A stretch of DNA of 64,000 bases from Cognatiyoonia koreensis. GTDB lineage: Bacteria > Pseudomonadota > Alphaproteobacteria > Rhodobacterales > Rhodobacteraceae. Every line of letters starts with the position of its first letter. The stretch's first letter is position 1. The notes below the pieces were generated by a model. That model had not been told where the DNA came from and searched no databases. It saw only the letters and a program-made list of their open reading frames with translations. Both the position numbers and the translations under genes were made by a program. Of this stretch, positions 9,111 to 19,009 are shown piece after piece. Location of the stretch: contig NZ_FOIZ01000001.1 in the NCBI RefSeq assembly GCF_900109295.1, forward strand, positions 1,612,001 through 1,676,000, in the 5' to 3' direction.

Positions 9111-10286
9111 ATGAAGCTGAACACATTGATCATTGGTGCCGGAGCAGCCGGCATGATGTGCGCTGCGCACGCTGGGCCGGGCACGCTTTTGGTTGATCAC
9201 GCCAAGGCAGCGGGCGAAAAAATCCGTATTTCCGGTGGCGGGCGGTGCAACTTCACGAACCTGTTCGCAGGGTCGGAAAATTTCATCTCGCAGAACCCGC
9301 ATTTCGCGAAATCCGCGCTGTCACGCTACACCCAGTGGGATTTTATTGACCTCGTCGCGCGGCACGGCATCCCCTATCACGAAAAGACACTGGGACAGCT
9401 GTTCTGCGACACCTCGGCCAAAGACATCATCACCATGCTGCGTGCCGAAATGGGGGATACGCCGCTCTGGCTGCAAACGACCGTCGCTCACATCCGCCAC
9501 GATAGCGCAGTCTTTCACGCGACGCTGCAAAAGGACGGGCGCGAAACAGCAGTGACAGCGCGCAATCTCGTGCTGGCAAGTGGTGGAAAATCAATCCCGA
9601 AGATGGGTGCCACAGGGTTTGCCTATCAGGTCGCATCGGATTTCGGCCTGAACATCATCACACCGCGTCCGGGGCTTGTGCCGCTGACATTCGGGGACCA
9701 GTTCAAATCAATTGCCGGAACGGCACTGCAAGGGCGGGCTACGGCAAACGGGACCAGCTTTGACGAAGCCGTGCTTTTCACCCATCGCGGTCTTTCCGGC
9801 CCTGCCGTTCTGCAGGCTTCCAGCTATTGGAACGAAGGGGACGACGTCACGCTCGACCTGGCACCGACGACGGATCTGTTTGCCGCGCTGAAAAAGGCGC
9901 GTGGTACGGCGGGGCGCAAGGCGTTGAGCACAGTTCTGGCGGACCACCTGCCGAACCGGTTGGTCAACTACCTTGCCGATGGTACCGATCTTGGCGGCAA
10001 CCTTGCGGACTGGTCGGATCAGAAACTTGCGGATCTTGCCCAGCGCCTACATCACTGGCACCTGACACCCGGCGGGTCCGAAGGCTACCGTACAGCAGAA
10101 GTCACGCTGGGTGGCATTGACACAGACGATCTGAATTCCCGCACGATGGAAGCCAAAGCCGTGCCCGGGCTTTACGTGATTGGCGAGGCTGTGGACGTCA
10201 CCGGGTGGCTTGGTGGGTACAACTTCCAGTGGGCGTGGTCATCAGGCTGGGCTGCAGGCACAGCGATCAAAGCCAAACATGCGTAG
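9111..10286 (+). CDS. NAD(P)/FAD-dependent oxidoreductase, HI0933/YhiN type
   Basis: Flavoprotein of the HI0933-like family (TIGR00275/TIGR03862 group), whose physiological substrates are poorly known. The 391 residues begin with the dinucleotide motif LIIGAGAAGMMCAAHAG, followed by the family motif KIRISGGGRCNFTNL (about residues 38-52), a second segment LVLASGGKSIPKMGATGFAY, and a C-terminal FAD-closing motif LYVIGEAVDVTGWLGGYNFQWAWSSG. It is the first of four plus-strand genes inserted between ftsW and murD, and it is divergent from ftsW. Family assignment is firm; the reaction is not. Confidence 0.88.
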   Translation: MKLNTLIIGAGAAGMMCAAHAGPGTLLVDHAKAAGEKIRISGGGRCNFTNLFAGSENFISQNPHFAKSALSRYTQWDFIDLVARHGIPYHEKTLGQLFCDTSAKDIITMLRAEMGDTPLWLQTTVAHIRHDSAVFHATLQKDGRETAVTARNLVLASGGKSIPKMGATGFAYQVASDFGLNIITPRPGLVPLTFGDQFKSIAGTALQGRATANGTSFDEAVLFTHRGLSGPAVLQASSYWNEGDDVTLDLAPTTDLFAALKKARGTAGRKALSTVLADHLPNRLVNYLADGTDLGGNLADWSDQKLADLAQRLHHWHLTPGGSEGYRTAEVTLGGIDTDDLNSRTMEAKAVPGLYVIGEAVDVTGWLGGYNFQWAWSSGWAAGTAIKAKHA

Positions 10287-10334
10287 CAGCACGGGTTTCC
10301 ACGCCCCGCACCATGTGCAAAATACACACGCAGC

Positions 10335-10988
10335 ATGAACGAAATACTTCATTATATCTGGCACCGCAGCCAACGCGATTCCGGCCTACGCTATCTTCAA
10401 AACCGGCTCCGCTACGGCGCGGATGCGCCCCGGCCCCATGAACGCCTCTGGATCAAGCCAAGTCTTATTACAGAGCGGCACAAGCGCGAAAACCGCAACA
10501 TGCATCCATTCGGAAGCCGCTACAGCGGTTGCGTGTTCGGTGGCGATTGGGACCTCAGTCGCAGCCGGCTCTGGGCATCGCAGAAATACAAGGCGTGCCG
10601 CTTGCATTTCAAGAAGGGCCTATCGTGGGAAGAAACGGGCATTATCGACTTCAGCATGCGCCGGATTGCACGCGACGGGGCCATCGACGGATTGCAAACC
10701 AGGGAAGAGATCGTCGCCAGATACGACGCTGTAGATCAGATTATGGCAACGATCAAAGCAGAAGGGCGTTTGCGCTGCGCCGATCCCAGTGCGCGCACCG
10801 AAATCGGTGGGGTCCTTGTTCATATAGCGCGCGACGGGTCGGTTCTGTTCGGCAATGAAGGCTATCACCGCCTTGCTCTCGCACGTATCGCGAGGTTGCC
10901 GATTATGCCGGTGCGCCTTGGCGTCACCCACCCACAGGCACTGAAAACAGATGTGCTGCAACGACTGCGCAAACCGCCTGCTCCTTGA
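10335..10988 (+). CDS. Uncharacterised protein with ParB-like segment
   Basis: A 217-residue soluble, basic protein with no signal peptide or membrane segment. I do not recognise a named family. The C-terminal part (about residues 155-200) reads VLVHIARDGSVLFGNEGYHRLALARI, which resembles the G-x-H-R-x-x-A pattern of ParB/sulfiredoxin-like nuclease folds; this is a weak resemblance only. The start at 10335 is the first ATG; the region before ppk2 continues without a clear promoter, so the two may be co-transcribed. The gene lies 48 bases after the FAD enzyme. Confidence 0.6.
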   Translation: MNEILHYIWHRSQRDSGLRYLQNRLRYGADAPRPHERLWIKPSLITERHKRENRNMHPFGSRYSGCVFGGDWDLSRSRLWASQKYKACRLHFKKGLSWEETGIIDFSMRRIARDGAIDGLQTREEIVARYDAVDQIMATIKAEGRLRCADPSARTEIGGVLVHIARDGSVLFGNEGYHRLALARIARLPIMPVRLGVTHPQALKTDVLQRLRKPPAP

Positions 10989-11055
10989 TTCACATCAACG
11001 CGCACTTCCTCCTGTCGTGTCAGACTTGGGCCAAGCAACAACAATGGGAGCGCGC

Positions 11056-11943
11056 ATGCAAAAGGTTCAAACCAAACCGTCCCCTGAACGGGAAAAGCGT
11101 CAGAACACGATCGTCGGGTTCGAACAAGGCGAATACCCCTACCGCACAAAAATGAACAAGCGGGCCTACGAGGCCGAAAAATCGGCTCTCCAGGTTGAAT
11201 TGCTTAAGGTGCAGCACTGGGTTCAGGAAACGCAGCAAAGATTCATCCTGCTTTTCGAAGGACGCGACGCCGCTGGCAAGGGCGGCACGATCAAACGGTT
11301 CACTGAACATCTCAACCCACGCACGGCAAGGGTGGTGGCCCTGAATAAGCCGACCGATGAAGAGCGCGGGCAATGGTTCTTTCAGCGCTACATCAAGCAC
11401 CTGCCAACAAGCGGCGAAATCGTCCTTTATGACCGGTCTTGGTATAACCGCGCCGGTGTCGAACGGGTGATGGGGTTTTGCGAACCGACGGAATATCTCG
11501 AATTCATGCGTCAGACGCCAGAATTCGAACGGATGCTCGTGCGTTCCGGGATCAAGCTCTTCAAATACTGGTTCTCCGTGACGCAAGAGGAACAGAAACG
11601 ACGGTTCGACTCCCGCGAAACGGACCCGCTCAAGATGTGGAAACTCTCACCTATCGACCGCGCGTCGCTGGACAAGTGGGACGATTACACTGAGGCGAAG
11701 GAAGCGATGTTCTTTTACACGGACACCGCCGATGCGCCCTGGACGGTGATCCGGTCAAACGACAAGAAGCGTGCGCGACTGACCTGCATCAAACATTTCC
11801 TGTCGCAGCTCGACTATCCTGACAAGGATACGTCCGTCGCAACCCCACCAGACCCGAAAATCTACCATCAGGCCGAAGCCGTGCTGAACAACAGCGATCA
11901 CATTCTTGCCGCGTCCCTGCACCCGCAGACACGCAAAAACTGA
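11056..11943 (+). CDS. ppk2: Polyphosphate kinase 2
   Basis: PPK2-family kinase that transfers phosphate between polyphosphate and nucleotides (ADP or GDP in class I enzymes). The 295-residue product has the Walker A motif FEGRDAAGKGGTIKR, the lid or Walker B segment YDRSWYNRAGVERVMGF, and the conserved FKYWFSVTQEEQKRRF and WKLSPIDRASLDKWDDYTEAK segments. Single-domain length fits class I. I chose ATG 11056 because GGGAG sits five bases upstream; ATG 11044 is possible, and a frame reaching back to 10951 overlaps the upstream gene. A YdcH-like gene follows 15 bases later. Confidence 0.93.
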   Translation: MQKVQTKPSPEREKRQNTIVGFEQGEYPYRTKMNKRAYEAEKSALQVELLKVQHWVQETQQRFILLFEGRDAAGKGGTIKRFTEHLNPRTARVVALNKPTDEERGQWFFQRYIKHLPTSGEIVLYDRSWYNRAGVERVMGFCEPTEYLEFMRQTPEFERMLVRSGIKLFKYWFSVTQEEQKRRFDSRETDPLKMWKLSPIDRASLDKWDDYTEAKEAMFFYTDTADAPWTVIRSNDKKRARLTCIKHFLSQLDYPDKDTSVATPPDPKIYHQAEAVLNNSDHILAASLHPQTRKN

Positions 11944-11958
11944 CAACGGAGGAAACAC

Positions 11959-12201
11959 ATGTCCCATACCCCCCACGAACTGCTCGAAGAATTCCCGGAA
12001 TTCGCAGCCGTCATCAGCGAAAAGCGGCTGTCGGACGGGCATTTCGCCAAGTTGTCCGACGAATATCACACGTTGAACCGGGCGATCCACCGCGCCGAAA
12101 CCAACGTGGAACCGACCAGTGACGATCATCTGGTTGAAATGCGACGCAACCGCATGAAGCTCAAGGACGAGATTTACGCGATGTTGCGCGAAACAGCCTA
12201 G
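11959..12201 (+). CDS. YdcH family protein (DUF465)
   Basis: An 80-residue, highly charged, probably helical-hairpin protein, [19 protein letters not shown], with the family pattern HxLxxEFPE...L...F..L...Y..L...I and a C-terminal RRxRxKLKDEI helix. DUF465 members are widespread in proteobacteria without a known biochemical role. A good ribosome site (GGAGG) lies upstream, and the 15-base gap to ppk2 suggests one operon. Its 3' end overlaps the 3' end of the convergent murD gene by four bases. Confidence 0.85.
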   Translation: MSHTPHELLEEFPEFAAVISEKRLSDGHFAKLSDEYHTLNRAIHRAETNVEPTSDDHLVEMRRNRMKLKDEIYAMLRETA

Positions 12202-13595
12202 ATGGCTGCGCGGACGCAGGCCATGAAGTCTTCGCCGCGCAGTTCGAAATTATCGTATTGATCGAATGATGCCGCCGCCGGAGCCAGCAGGACAACATCG
12301 CCCGACTGCGCATCCTTCACCGCAGCAGCGACTGCCGCCTCCATCGTGCCGCAGACCAGCGCATCCGCACCGCTTAACTGACGGGCGAAGGAATCCGCCT
12401 CGCGACCAATCACATAGGCTCTGGCGACATGACCAAGATAGGGCAATAGGCCGTCCAGTCCGCCTTCCTTTTGCAGCCCGCCACAGATCCAGCGGATGTT
12501 GCTGAACGCCTGCAGCGCTTTGGCGGCCGAGTCGACATTGGTCGCCTTGCTGTCATTCACGAACGACACCCCGTCGCGCTCTGCGACATGCTGTGAACGG
12601 TGCGGCAAACCCGGATAGGACTGCATCGCCCGCTCGATCCCCTTGGGGCTTAGACCCAATGTGCGGCAAGCAGCATAGGCGGAACAGGCGTTCTGATGGT
12701 TATGTGCACCGGGCAGTCCGCGGATCTCGCGCAAATCAATCGACGCAACCTGCCGGCCCTTGCGCACTTCCGACAAGAACCCCTTGCGAGCGAAGATATT
12801 CCAGCCTTCGCCGTCCAGCTTCTGACCGGAGGATACGCGCAGCACGCGATCGTCAGCCCTGCCCTCGCTCAACTGGTTCGCCAGATACAGCCCTTCGGGT
12901 TCGTCCACGCCAATCACGGCACGGTCCGGCCCGCCTTCGGCGAACAAACGGCGCTTGGCCGCGAAATAACCGCCCAACCCGGCGTGGCGATCCAGATGAT
13001 CCGGGGTCAAATTGGTCCAGACTGCAACATCAGGGGTCAACGCCCGCGCAAGATCGGTCTGATAAGACGACAGCTCCAGCACCACGACCTCACCGTCATG
13101 GGCAGGCTCGATATCCAGCACACCGACACCGATGTTACCTGCCAGCTGCGCCGGCTTGCCGTTCTCGATCAGGATATGATGGATCAGGGCAGACGTCGTC
13201 GACTTGCCGTTCGATCCGGTCACGGCAATCACCTGCGGGCGGGTATTGAAACCGTCCCAATCGTCCGTCGCGAAAGACCGGAAGAAAAGGCTGATGTCAT
13301 TATCGACAGGAACACCGGCATCCCATGCAGCCGCGATCACGGGATGGGGTGCGGGGTAAAGATGCGGAATACCGGGCGAAACGATCAAGGCTGCAACGCC
13401 TGCAAAAGCACCCAGTTTGGTCAAATCCACAACGTCAAAGCCCGCATCATGCGCTGAATCGCGCGCCGCCTGCCCGTCATCCCAGACCACAGGTGTGGCC
13501 CCGCCTTCGCGCAAAGCCAAAGCACTCGCCCGGCCAGAGCGGCCAAGACCAAGTACAGCCACGGTCTGCCCGGCATAGCCTTGAACTGGAATCAT
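12198..13595 (-). CDS. murD: UDP-N-acetylmuramoylalanine--D-glutamate ligase MurD
   Basis: Mur ligase adding D-Glu to UDP-MurNAc-L-Ala in the cytoplasm. The 465-residue form starting [21 protein letters not shown] has the N-terminal Rossmann loop, the ATP loop [31 protein letters not shown], and the C-terminal [16 protein letters not shown] and [16 protein letters not shown] motifs. An open frame extends to 13709, but only ATG 13595 has a purine-rich upstream stretch and the correct family N-terminus. It is detached from the other dcw genes: paoC lies 162 bases upstream on the same strand and the convergent YdcH gene lies downstream. Confidence 0.95.
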   Translation of the reverse strand: MIPVQGYAGQTVAVLGLGRSGRASALALREGGATPVVWDDGQAARDSAHDAGFDVVDLTKLGAFAGVAALIVSPGIPHLYPAPHPVIAAAWDAGVPVDNDISLFFRSFATDDWDGFNTRPQVIAVTGSNGKSTTSALIHHILIENGKPAQLAGNIGVGVLDIEPAHDGEVVVLELSSYQTDLARALTPDVAVWTNLTPDHLDRHAGLGGYFAAKRRLFAEGGPDRAVIGVDEPEGLYLANQLSEGRADDRVLRVSSGQKLDGEGWNIFARKGFLSEVRKGRQVASIDLREIRGLPGAHNHQNACSAYAACRTLGLSPKGIERAMQSYPGLPHRSQHVAERDGVSFVNDSKATNVDSAAKALQAFSNIRWICGGLQKEGGLDGLLPYLGHVARAYVIGREADSFARQLSGADALVCGTMEAAVAAAVKDAQSGDVVLLAPAAASFDQYDNFELRGEDFMACVRAAI

Positions 13596-13757
13596 GCTGC
13601 CGCCCCCCAAAATCGTGCACGCATTGTTTGGCATGCACAGGGTTTGAAGGGAAGCGGCGGAACAAAGTTGACAACACGCCAGCAAAGCGGGCTCATGAAA
13701 AATCCGCAAATAACAGGCGGAACAGCGGCAGGTCTAAAGCGCAGTCGGAACTGGCCG

Positions 13758-15959
13758 TCAGATATCCGGCAGATCAGGCAACAGCTTGTCCAAGGTGGCC
13801 GGATAATCGCGCACGCGGATGCCTGTCGCATTGAAGATCGCGTTTGTGATCGCTGCACCAGCACCGGAAATACCCAACTCGCCAACACCCTTTGACTGGA
13901 TCGGGTTGGCCCATGCGTCCCGCTCTTCCAGAAACACAACGTCCAGTTGCGGGATGTCGAGATTCACAGGCACATGATATTCCGCGAGATTGTGATTGAC
14001 GATGTGACCGTCACGCGCATCGTGCACCAGTTCTTCGGTCAGGGCAGCACCCACGCCAAAAATCATGCCGCCATGACACTGGGAACGCGCGGTTTGTGCG
14101 TTCAGAATGCGACCGGCCGAAAACACACCTAGCATCCGGCGCACGCGGGTCTCTCCGGTCACGCTGTTCACCGCAACCTCTGCGAAATGTGCCCCGAATC
14201 CTGCGTGCTTTACCGCATCGCTGGCGTCTCCCGGCTCGATATGACCGATGGCAGTCAGATCGGCATGCAGGGCTTCGGACAATTGCTTTTGTACGTTGCC
14301 CGTCGTCGCGACACCGTCCTTCAACGTCAGCTCTACGCTGTCGGTGTTCAGCAAGTCTGCAATCTCAGAACGCAACTTCTGACAGGCCAGAAAAACCGCA
14401 GAGCCGACCGAACTTGCTCCCCATGACCCGCCAGAGCCAGCACCAGTCGGGAAATCAGTATCGCCAAGCTTCACCGCGATGCGGTCAAGCGGCAGGCCCA
14501 GCATCTCGCCTGCGATCTGGGCAAGGATCGTATAGGTACCGGTCCCGATATCGGTCATGTCCGTTTCGACGGTCACGGTCGCGTCCGCGTGCAGGATCAC
14601 GCGCGCCTTGGATTCTTTCAGTATATTGCCGCGGGCGGCGGAGGCCATGCCCAGCCCGATCAGCCATTCGCCATCGCGCGTCTTGCCGGGAATGGGATTG
14701 CGTTTGTCCCAGCCAAAACGTGCAGCACCCTGCGTCAGGCAATCGGCAAAGCGGCGGGACGAATATTCTTTTCCGTTCTCGGGGTGCACGTCCGGGATGT
14801 TGCGCAGGCGCAGCGCAACTGGATCAATTCCTGCCTTGTGGGCAAGCTCGTCCATCGCATTTTCAAGCGCCAGCATGCCGACAGCCTCACCTGGGGCACG
14901 CATGGACCCCGCGCAGGTGCGGTTGACCCTTGCGATGCTGTGCGCATACGCGCGGTTCTTGCCTGCGTAAAGAAAATGGGTCGCCAGTGCGACGGCCTCG
15001 CTGAACGTCTCTCCTGGCAGGTTCGAAACGATAGCGTCATGCCCCATAGCAGTCAGATCGCCCTGATCATCAACCGCAAGGCGCACGCGCTGCAGGGTCG
15101 AACTGCGTCGCATCGTGGCTTCGAATACCTGCGCCCGGGTCAACACAACCCGCACTGGCCGATCAAGCGCCTTCGCCGCAAGTGCCGCCGCCACGACGTC
15201 CGGCGACAAGCCCAGTTTGGACCCGAACCCACCACCGACATAAGGCGCAAGTATGCGTACCTTATCGGGGCTGATGCCAAGGGCATCTGCCAATTCGTTG
15301 CGGTTGTACTTCAGCATCTGAAGCGCACTGTGAACAGTCAAATGCTCATCGTCCCAACTGGCAACGGTCGCATGCGGTTCCATCGCCGCACTGTTTTGGG
15401 ATGGGGTCGTATAAGTCGCATCAACGCTGAACGCGGCCTCGGCCATGGCGGTTTCGATATCGCCTTGTTCCATCTGTTTGCCGTCTGGGCGGTCAATCCG
15501 GGCCGCACCATCCAACGGATCGGTAACGGCATCCGTCGCGGCTTCGTATGCTATGGGAATGTTTTGCGCGGCATGTCTGGCCTGTTCAAAAGTCTCGGCC
15601 ACAACAAGGGCGATGGGCTGACCAAAATAGGCAACCTCGCTCGGGTCTTGAATAGGGGCGGTGTTGGCAGTGCCCTGCGCGGGATTGCGCAGCAGGCGCG
15701 CGTCGGTAATGACAGCCAGAACGCCCGCCATTTTCATGGCATCGGCTTTGTTGACAGATGCAACGCGGCCCTTGGCGATCGTCGCGCGCACAAAGACGCC
15801 GACAGCTTCGGTCCCCTCGCCCGTTTCGCCAGCGTAAGGCGCTTGTCCAGTGACCTTCAGGGGTCCGTCGCTGCGCACCGTTTCGGTGCCGATGACGCCC
15901 TGTACCATATCATCCAGAACGGCATCATGTGTTGTGTCCATTTTCAAATGCGCGGTCAT
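13758..15959 (-). CDS. paoC: Aldehyde/xanthine oxidase-type molybdopterin subunit (PaoC-like)
   Basis: Large catalytic subunit of a xanthine-oxidase-family molybdoenzyme, probably an aldehyde oxidoreductase. The 733 residues match the length of E. coli PaoC. Visible motifs are [11 protein letters not shown] (molybdopterin-binding region), [19 protein letters not shown], and a C-terminal [13 protein letters not shown] segment whose Glu near residue 694 is the expected catalytic base. It overlaps the FAD subunit gene by four bases. The aldehyde specificity is inferred from the PaoABC-like subunit architecture, not from active-site residues. The gene interrupts the dcw cluster between mraY and murD. 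Confidence 0.85.
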   Translation of the reverse strand: MTAHLKMDTTHDAVLDDMVQGVIGTETVRSDGPLKVTGQAPYAGETGEGTEAVGVFVRATIAKGRVASVNKADAMKMAGVLAVITDARLLRNPAQGTANTAPIQDPSEVAYFGQPIALVVAETFEQARHAAQNIPIAYEAATDAVTDPLDGAARIDRPDGKQMEQGDIETAMAEAAFSVDATYTTPSQNSAAMEPHATVASWDDEHLTVHSALQMLKYNRNELADALGISPDKVRILAPYVGGGFGSKLGLSPDVVAAALAAKALDRPVRVVLTRAQVFEATMRRSSTLQRVRLAVDDQGDLTAMGHDAIVSNLPGETFSEAVALATHFLYAGKNRAYAHSIARVNRTCAGSMRAPGEAVGMLALENAMDELAHKAGIDPVALRLRNIPDVHPENGKEYSSRRFADCLTQGAARFGWDKRNPIPGKTRDGEWLIGLGMASAARGNILKESKARVILHADATVTVETDMTDIGTGTYTILAQIAGEMLGLPLDRIAVKLGDTDFPTGAGSGGSWGASSVGSAVFLACQKLRSEIADLLNTDSVELTLKDGVATTGNVQKQLSEALHADLTAIGHIEPGDASDAVKHAGFGAHFAEVAVNSVTGETRVRRMLGVFSAGRILNAQTARSQCHGGMIFGVGAALTEELVHDARDGHIVNHNLAEYHVPVNLDIPQLDVVFLEERDAWANPIQSKGVGELGISGAGAAITNAIFNATGIRVRDYPATLDKLLPDLPDI

Positions 15960-16939
15960 TGGTTCATCTCCAAAGCGGTGCGCAACACGGCCTTCAGCGT
16001 GCGGCGGGCCAGCGGAATCTTGAAATCGTTCGCGCCGTATCCCTTGGCATCCGCCAGCAGGATGTCGGCGGCCGCATCGAAGAGGGCGGCCGATGGAACC
16101 TTGCCCACCAGTGCGGCCTCAACATCCGCGTTGCGCCAGGGTTTTGGCGCAAGGCCGCCAAAAGCCAAGGCACAATGGGTGATCTTACCACCCTCCTGCC
16201 GCAAGACCGCGGCAACAGAGACAAGCGCAAAAGCATAAGACGCGCGGTCGCGCACTTTGCGGTAAATCTGCGTGCCGGCTTCGGGTTTCGGTAACAGAAC
16301 TGCTGTAATCAAATCGCCATGTGCCAGCGTGGTTTCCACATCAGGTGTCGTTCCGGGCAGACAATAAAGATCATCAAGCGGGACCTGTCGCACAACTCCA
16401 TCAGCCGACTCGATTTCGACCACCGTATCAAGTGCCATCATCGCAACCGCCATGTCGGACGGGTGCGTGGCGATGCAGTGTTCACTGGTGCCCAGAATGG
16501 CAAGGATACGATTGAAGCCGTCCTTGCCCTGACATCCGGACCCCGGTTCCCGTTTGTTGCAGGGCATCGCGGTATCGTAGAAATACGCGCAACGGGTGCG
16601 TTGCAGCAAATTACCGCCTGTTGTCGCCTTGTTGCGTAGCTGTCCGGACGCCCCGGCCAACAAGGCACGCGACAACACCGCATAGTCGCGCCGGACCGTA
16701 TCATGCGCCGCCAGATCGCTGTTGGTCACCAACGCCCCAATCCGCAGACCGCCGTCATCTGTCGCTGTGATGGCATGCAAGTCGAGGCGATTGATATCCA
16801 CCAAACTGCGCGGCGTCATAACCTCAAGTTTCATAAGATCCAGCAGGTTCGTGCCGCCAGCAATGATCGTCGCCCCGTTCTTTGCATGTGCGGTCGCATC
16901 TGCGTGGCTTTGGGCGCGAGCGTAGGCGAATTCCTTCAT
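15956..16939 (-). CDS. paoB: FAD-binding subunit of molybdenum aldehyde oxidase (PaoB-like)
   Basis: Medium subunit that carries FAD and passes electrons between the iron-sulfur subunit and the final acceptor. The 327-residue protein has the FAD motif [11 protein letters not shown] (about residues 27-37) and the segment [13 protein letters not shown]. Four cysteines at about 117, 127, 136 and 155 sit in a loop ([20 protein letters not shown]) that matches the extra [4Fe-4S] insertion of PaoB and is absent from typical xanthine dehydrogenase FAD subunits. I chose the ATG at 16939, which overlaps the upstream stop by four bases. Confidence 0.86.
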   Translation of the reverse strand: MKEFAYARAQSHADATAHAKNGATIIAGGTNLLDLMKLEVMTPRSLVDINRLDLHAITATDDGGLRIGALVTNSDLAAHDTVRRDYAVLSRALLAGASGQLRNKATTGGNLLQRTRCAYFYDTAMPCNKREPGSGCQGKDGFNRILAILGTSEHCIATHPSDMAVAMMALDTVVEIESADGVVRQVPLDDLYCLPGTTPDVETTLAHGDLITAVLLPKPEAGTQIYRKVRDRASYAFALVSVAAVLRQEGGKITHCALAFGGLAPKPWRNADVEAALVGKVPSAALFDAAADILLADAKGYGANDFKIPLARRTLKAVLRTALEMNQ

Positions 16940-17451
16940 GTGCCGTCTCCCGTTGCCGCATCGCGGATCGCATTGACGATGCCGGGGTAGGCAGAACACC
17001 GGCACAGGTTTCCACTCATCCGTTCGGCGATCTCTTCGTTCGACAGGGTGATGTCACCGTCAAGGTTCTCGGACACGTTCGATGGCCATCCCTCGCGGAT
17101 CTCCTCAAGCATCGCCGTTGCAGAACAGATCTGACCGGACGTGCAATACCCACACTGAAACCCGTCATGCCGCACAAAAGCCGCTTGCAGCGGCGACAGG
17201 TTATCGGGTGTGCCCAATCCCTCGACGGTCGTGATGTCATCGCCGTCGTGCATACAGGCAAGCGTCAGGCACGCATTGATGCGTCTCCCGTTGACGATCA
17301 CCGTGCAAGCCCCGCATTGGCCGTGATCACATCCTTTTTTGGAACCACACAGGTCAAGGTGGTGGCGCAGCGCGTCCAGCAAAGTGGTGCGGGGATCTGC
17401 ATCCAGCCTGTGGTCAGCCCCGTTGATCGTCAGTGTCGTCTGGATTGTCAT
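16936..17451 (-). CDS. paoA: [2Fe-2S] subunit of molybdenum aldehyde oxidase (PaoA-like)
   Basis: Small electron-transfer subunit with two [2Fe-2S] clusters. The 171-residue product has the plant-type cluster motif [15 protein letters not shown] with the fourth Cys in RRINAC, and the second cluster motifs [10 protein letters not shown] and [12 protein letters not shown]. The ATG at 17451 is preceded by AAGGTGA at good spacing; the frame extends to 17517 but the added residues look non-coding. Unlike E. coli PaoA there is no twin-arginine signal from this start, so the complex is probably cytoplasmic. It is the first gene of the paoABC-like operon. Confidence 0.87.
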   Translation of the reverse strand: MTIQTTLTINGADHRLDADPRTTLLDALRHHLDLCGSKKGCDHGQCGACTVIVNGRRINACLTLACMHDGDDITTVEGLGTPDNLSPLQAAFVRHDGFQCGYCTSGQICSATAMLEEIREGWPSNVSENLDGDITLSNEEIAERMSGNLCRCSAYPGIVNAIRDAATGDGT

Positions 17452-17898
17452 AACATCACCTTTCGGATGGTGCTCACACAGCGGTTTGGGCCAATGACAG
17501 CTAATCGCAGGTGCCAATCGCGACAGTTAAGTCGACCGCCAGCGATGCGCTGAACGGGGGAGAATTAACAGTGATAGCTAGCTCACCCGCAAAGGTTTGC
17601 CACGCTGCGGCCCGAGAAATGCAGCTCTGGGCTCGCGACGGCCTTGATCAATAGGCGGACCTTCGCCCAACAACCACTGTGCGCGCGCGTGTGGGCGCTG
17701 CTCCGCAGGTTCTGCCAACTTAGCGATAAAGGCAGTCTGAACAGACGATCACCGCTTTTCTTTTCGCTATGCCGGAAAGGGCCTCGTCGCATCGACCCAG
17801 CGACTGCGCCAACCGGCAGGAGCCATGCTCGGACCCGTCATGTGTTGGGCAACAGGCAAACCGGCACACTCACCACGGTTGTCAGCGGCTAAGCGACG
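17452..17898. other. 447-base intergenic stretch between paoA and mraY
   Basis: No gene, RNA or mobile element was recognised here. Short open frames exist on both strands, but they lack ribosome sites, composition and motifs typical of proteins. The stretch probably carries the promoter of the paoABC-like operon at its left end, and it separates mraY from the rest of the cluster. It may mark the insertion boundary of the pao genes. Confidence 0.5.
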
Positions 17899-18981
17899 CT
17901 AGCGAACCTTTAACGTTGCAAGCCCGATCATCGCCAAAATTAATGAAATGATCCAGAAGCGGATGACGATCTGCGGCTCTGCCCAACCCTTTTTCTCATA
18001 GTGATGGTGTATCGGGGCCATCAGGAAGACGCGCTTGCCCGTCCGCTTGAAGTAAAGGACCTGAATAATGACCGACAAGGCCTCGACCACGAATAAACCG
18101 CCGACAATGGCCAGAACGATTTCGTGCTTGGACGCAACAGCAATGGCGCCCAAAGCCCCGCCCAGCGCAAGCGATCCCGTGTCGCCCATGAATACAGCCG
18201 CAGGCGGAGCGTTATACCAAAGAAAGCCAAGTCCGCCGCCGATCAGCCCCGCAACAAACACCAGCAATTCGCCGGTGCCGGGCACATAGTGCAGGCCAAG
18301 GCTTTCGGTAAAGTCCACACGACCGACGAAATAGGCAATGATGCCCAGGGTCCCCGAGGCAATCATGACCGGCATGATCGCAAGCCCATCAAGACCGTCC
18401 GTCAGGTTCACGGCGTTGGCCGCACCAACGATCACGATGATCGCGAAGGGGACGAAAAGTACGCCAAGATTTATCAGAACATCCTTGAAAACAGGCACAG
18501 CCAACTGGTTGGACAGGTCCACCGGATGATACTGTGCTGCCCAATAGCCGGCGAGGCCAGCAATGAGAAAGCCCAGCAGCAAGCGCACCTTGCCAGACAC
18601 GCCAGCGGTATTCTGTTTGGATACTTTGGCGTAATCGTCGGCAAAGCCGATCAGCGCGAACGACATGGTCACGAAAAGCACCATCCAGACATAGGCGTTG
18701 TCCAGCCGCGCCCAAAGCAGGGTGGATGTCAGCAAGGCTCCAACAATCAACAAACCGCCCATCGTCGGCGTGCCCTGCTTGGCAAAATGGCTTTCGGGAC
18801 CATCGGTGCGGATCGGCTGGCCCTTGCCTTGCTTGCGACGCAACACGTTGATCAAAGGCGGGCCGAAGATAAATCCGAACAGCAGCGCGGTCATGAAGGC
18901 ACCACCGGCGCGGAACGTGATATAGCGAAACAGGTTAAAGAAATCCCCGCCGTCCGACAGCTCGGTTAGCCAGTATAACAT
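17899..18981 (-). CDS. mraY: Phospho-N-acetylmuramoyl-pentapeptide-transferase MraY
   Basis: Integral membrane enzyme that transfers phospho-MurNAc-pentapeptide to undecaprenyl phosphate, giving lipid I. The 360-residue protein has ten hydrophobic segments, the segment TPTMGGLLI, the aspartate motif [10 protein letters not shown], the [13 protein letters not shown] motif and the C-terminal [13 protein letters not shown] with the conserved histidines. The start at 18981 follows GAGGGCGAGC; an upstream in-frame extension to 19044 lies within murF coding sequence and is unlikely. It directly follows murF and is the last gene of the mraZ-to-mraY block. Confidence 0.96.
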   Translation of the reverse strand: MLYWLTELSDGGDFFNLFRYITFRAGGAFMTALLFGFIFGPPLINVLRRKQGKGQPIRTDGPESHFAKQGTPTMGGLLIVGALLTSTLLWARLDNAYVWMVLFVTMSFALIGFADDYAKVSKQNTAGVSGKVRLLLGFLIAGLAGYWAAQYHPVDLSNQLAVPVFKDVLINLGVLFVPFAIIVIVGAANAVNLTDGLDGLAIMPVMIASGTLGIIAYFVGRVDFTESLGLHYVPGTGELLVFVAGLIGGGLGFLWYNAPPAAVFMGDTGSLALGGALGAIAVASKHEIVLAIVGGLFVVEALSVIIQVLYFKRTGKRVFLMAPIHHHYEKKGWAEPQIVIRFWIISLILAMIGLATLKVR

Positions 18982-19009
18982 GTCTGCTCGCCCTCTTGTT
19001 CTTTGGGTG

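Noticed and set aside
14589..16238. 549-codon plus-strand frame opposite paoC/paoB
   Set aside because: Complement of the molybdopterin and FAD subunits, which carry clear cofactor motifs on the minus strand.
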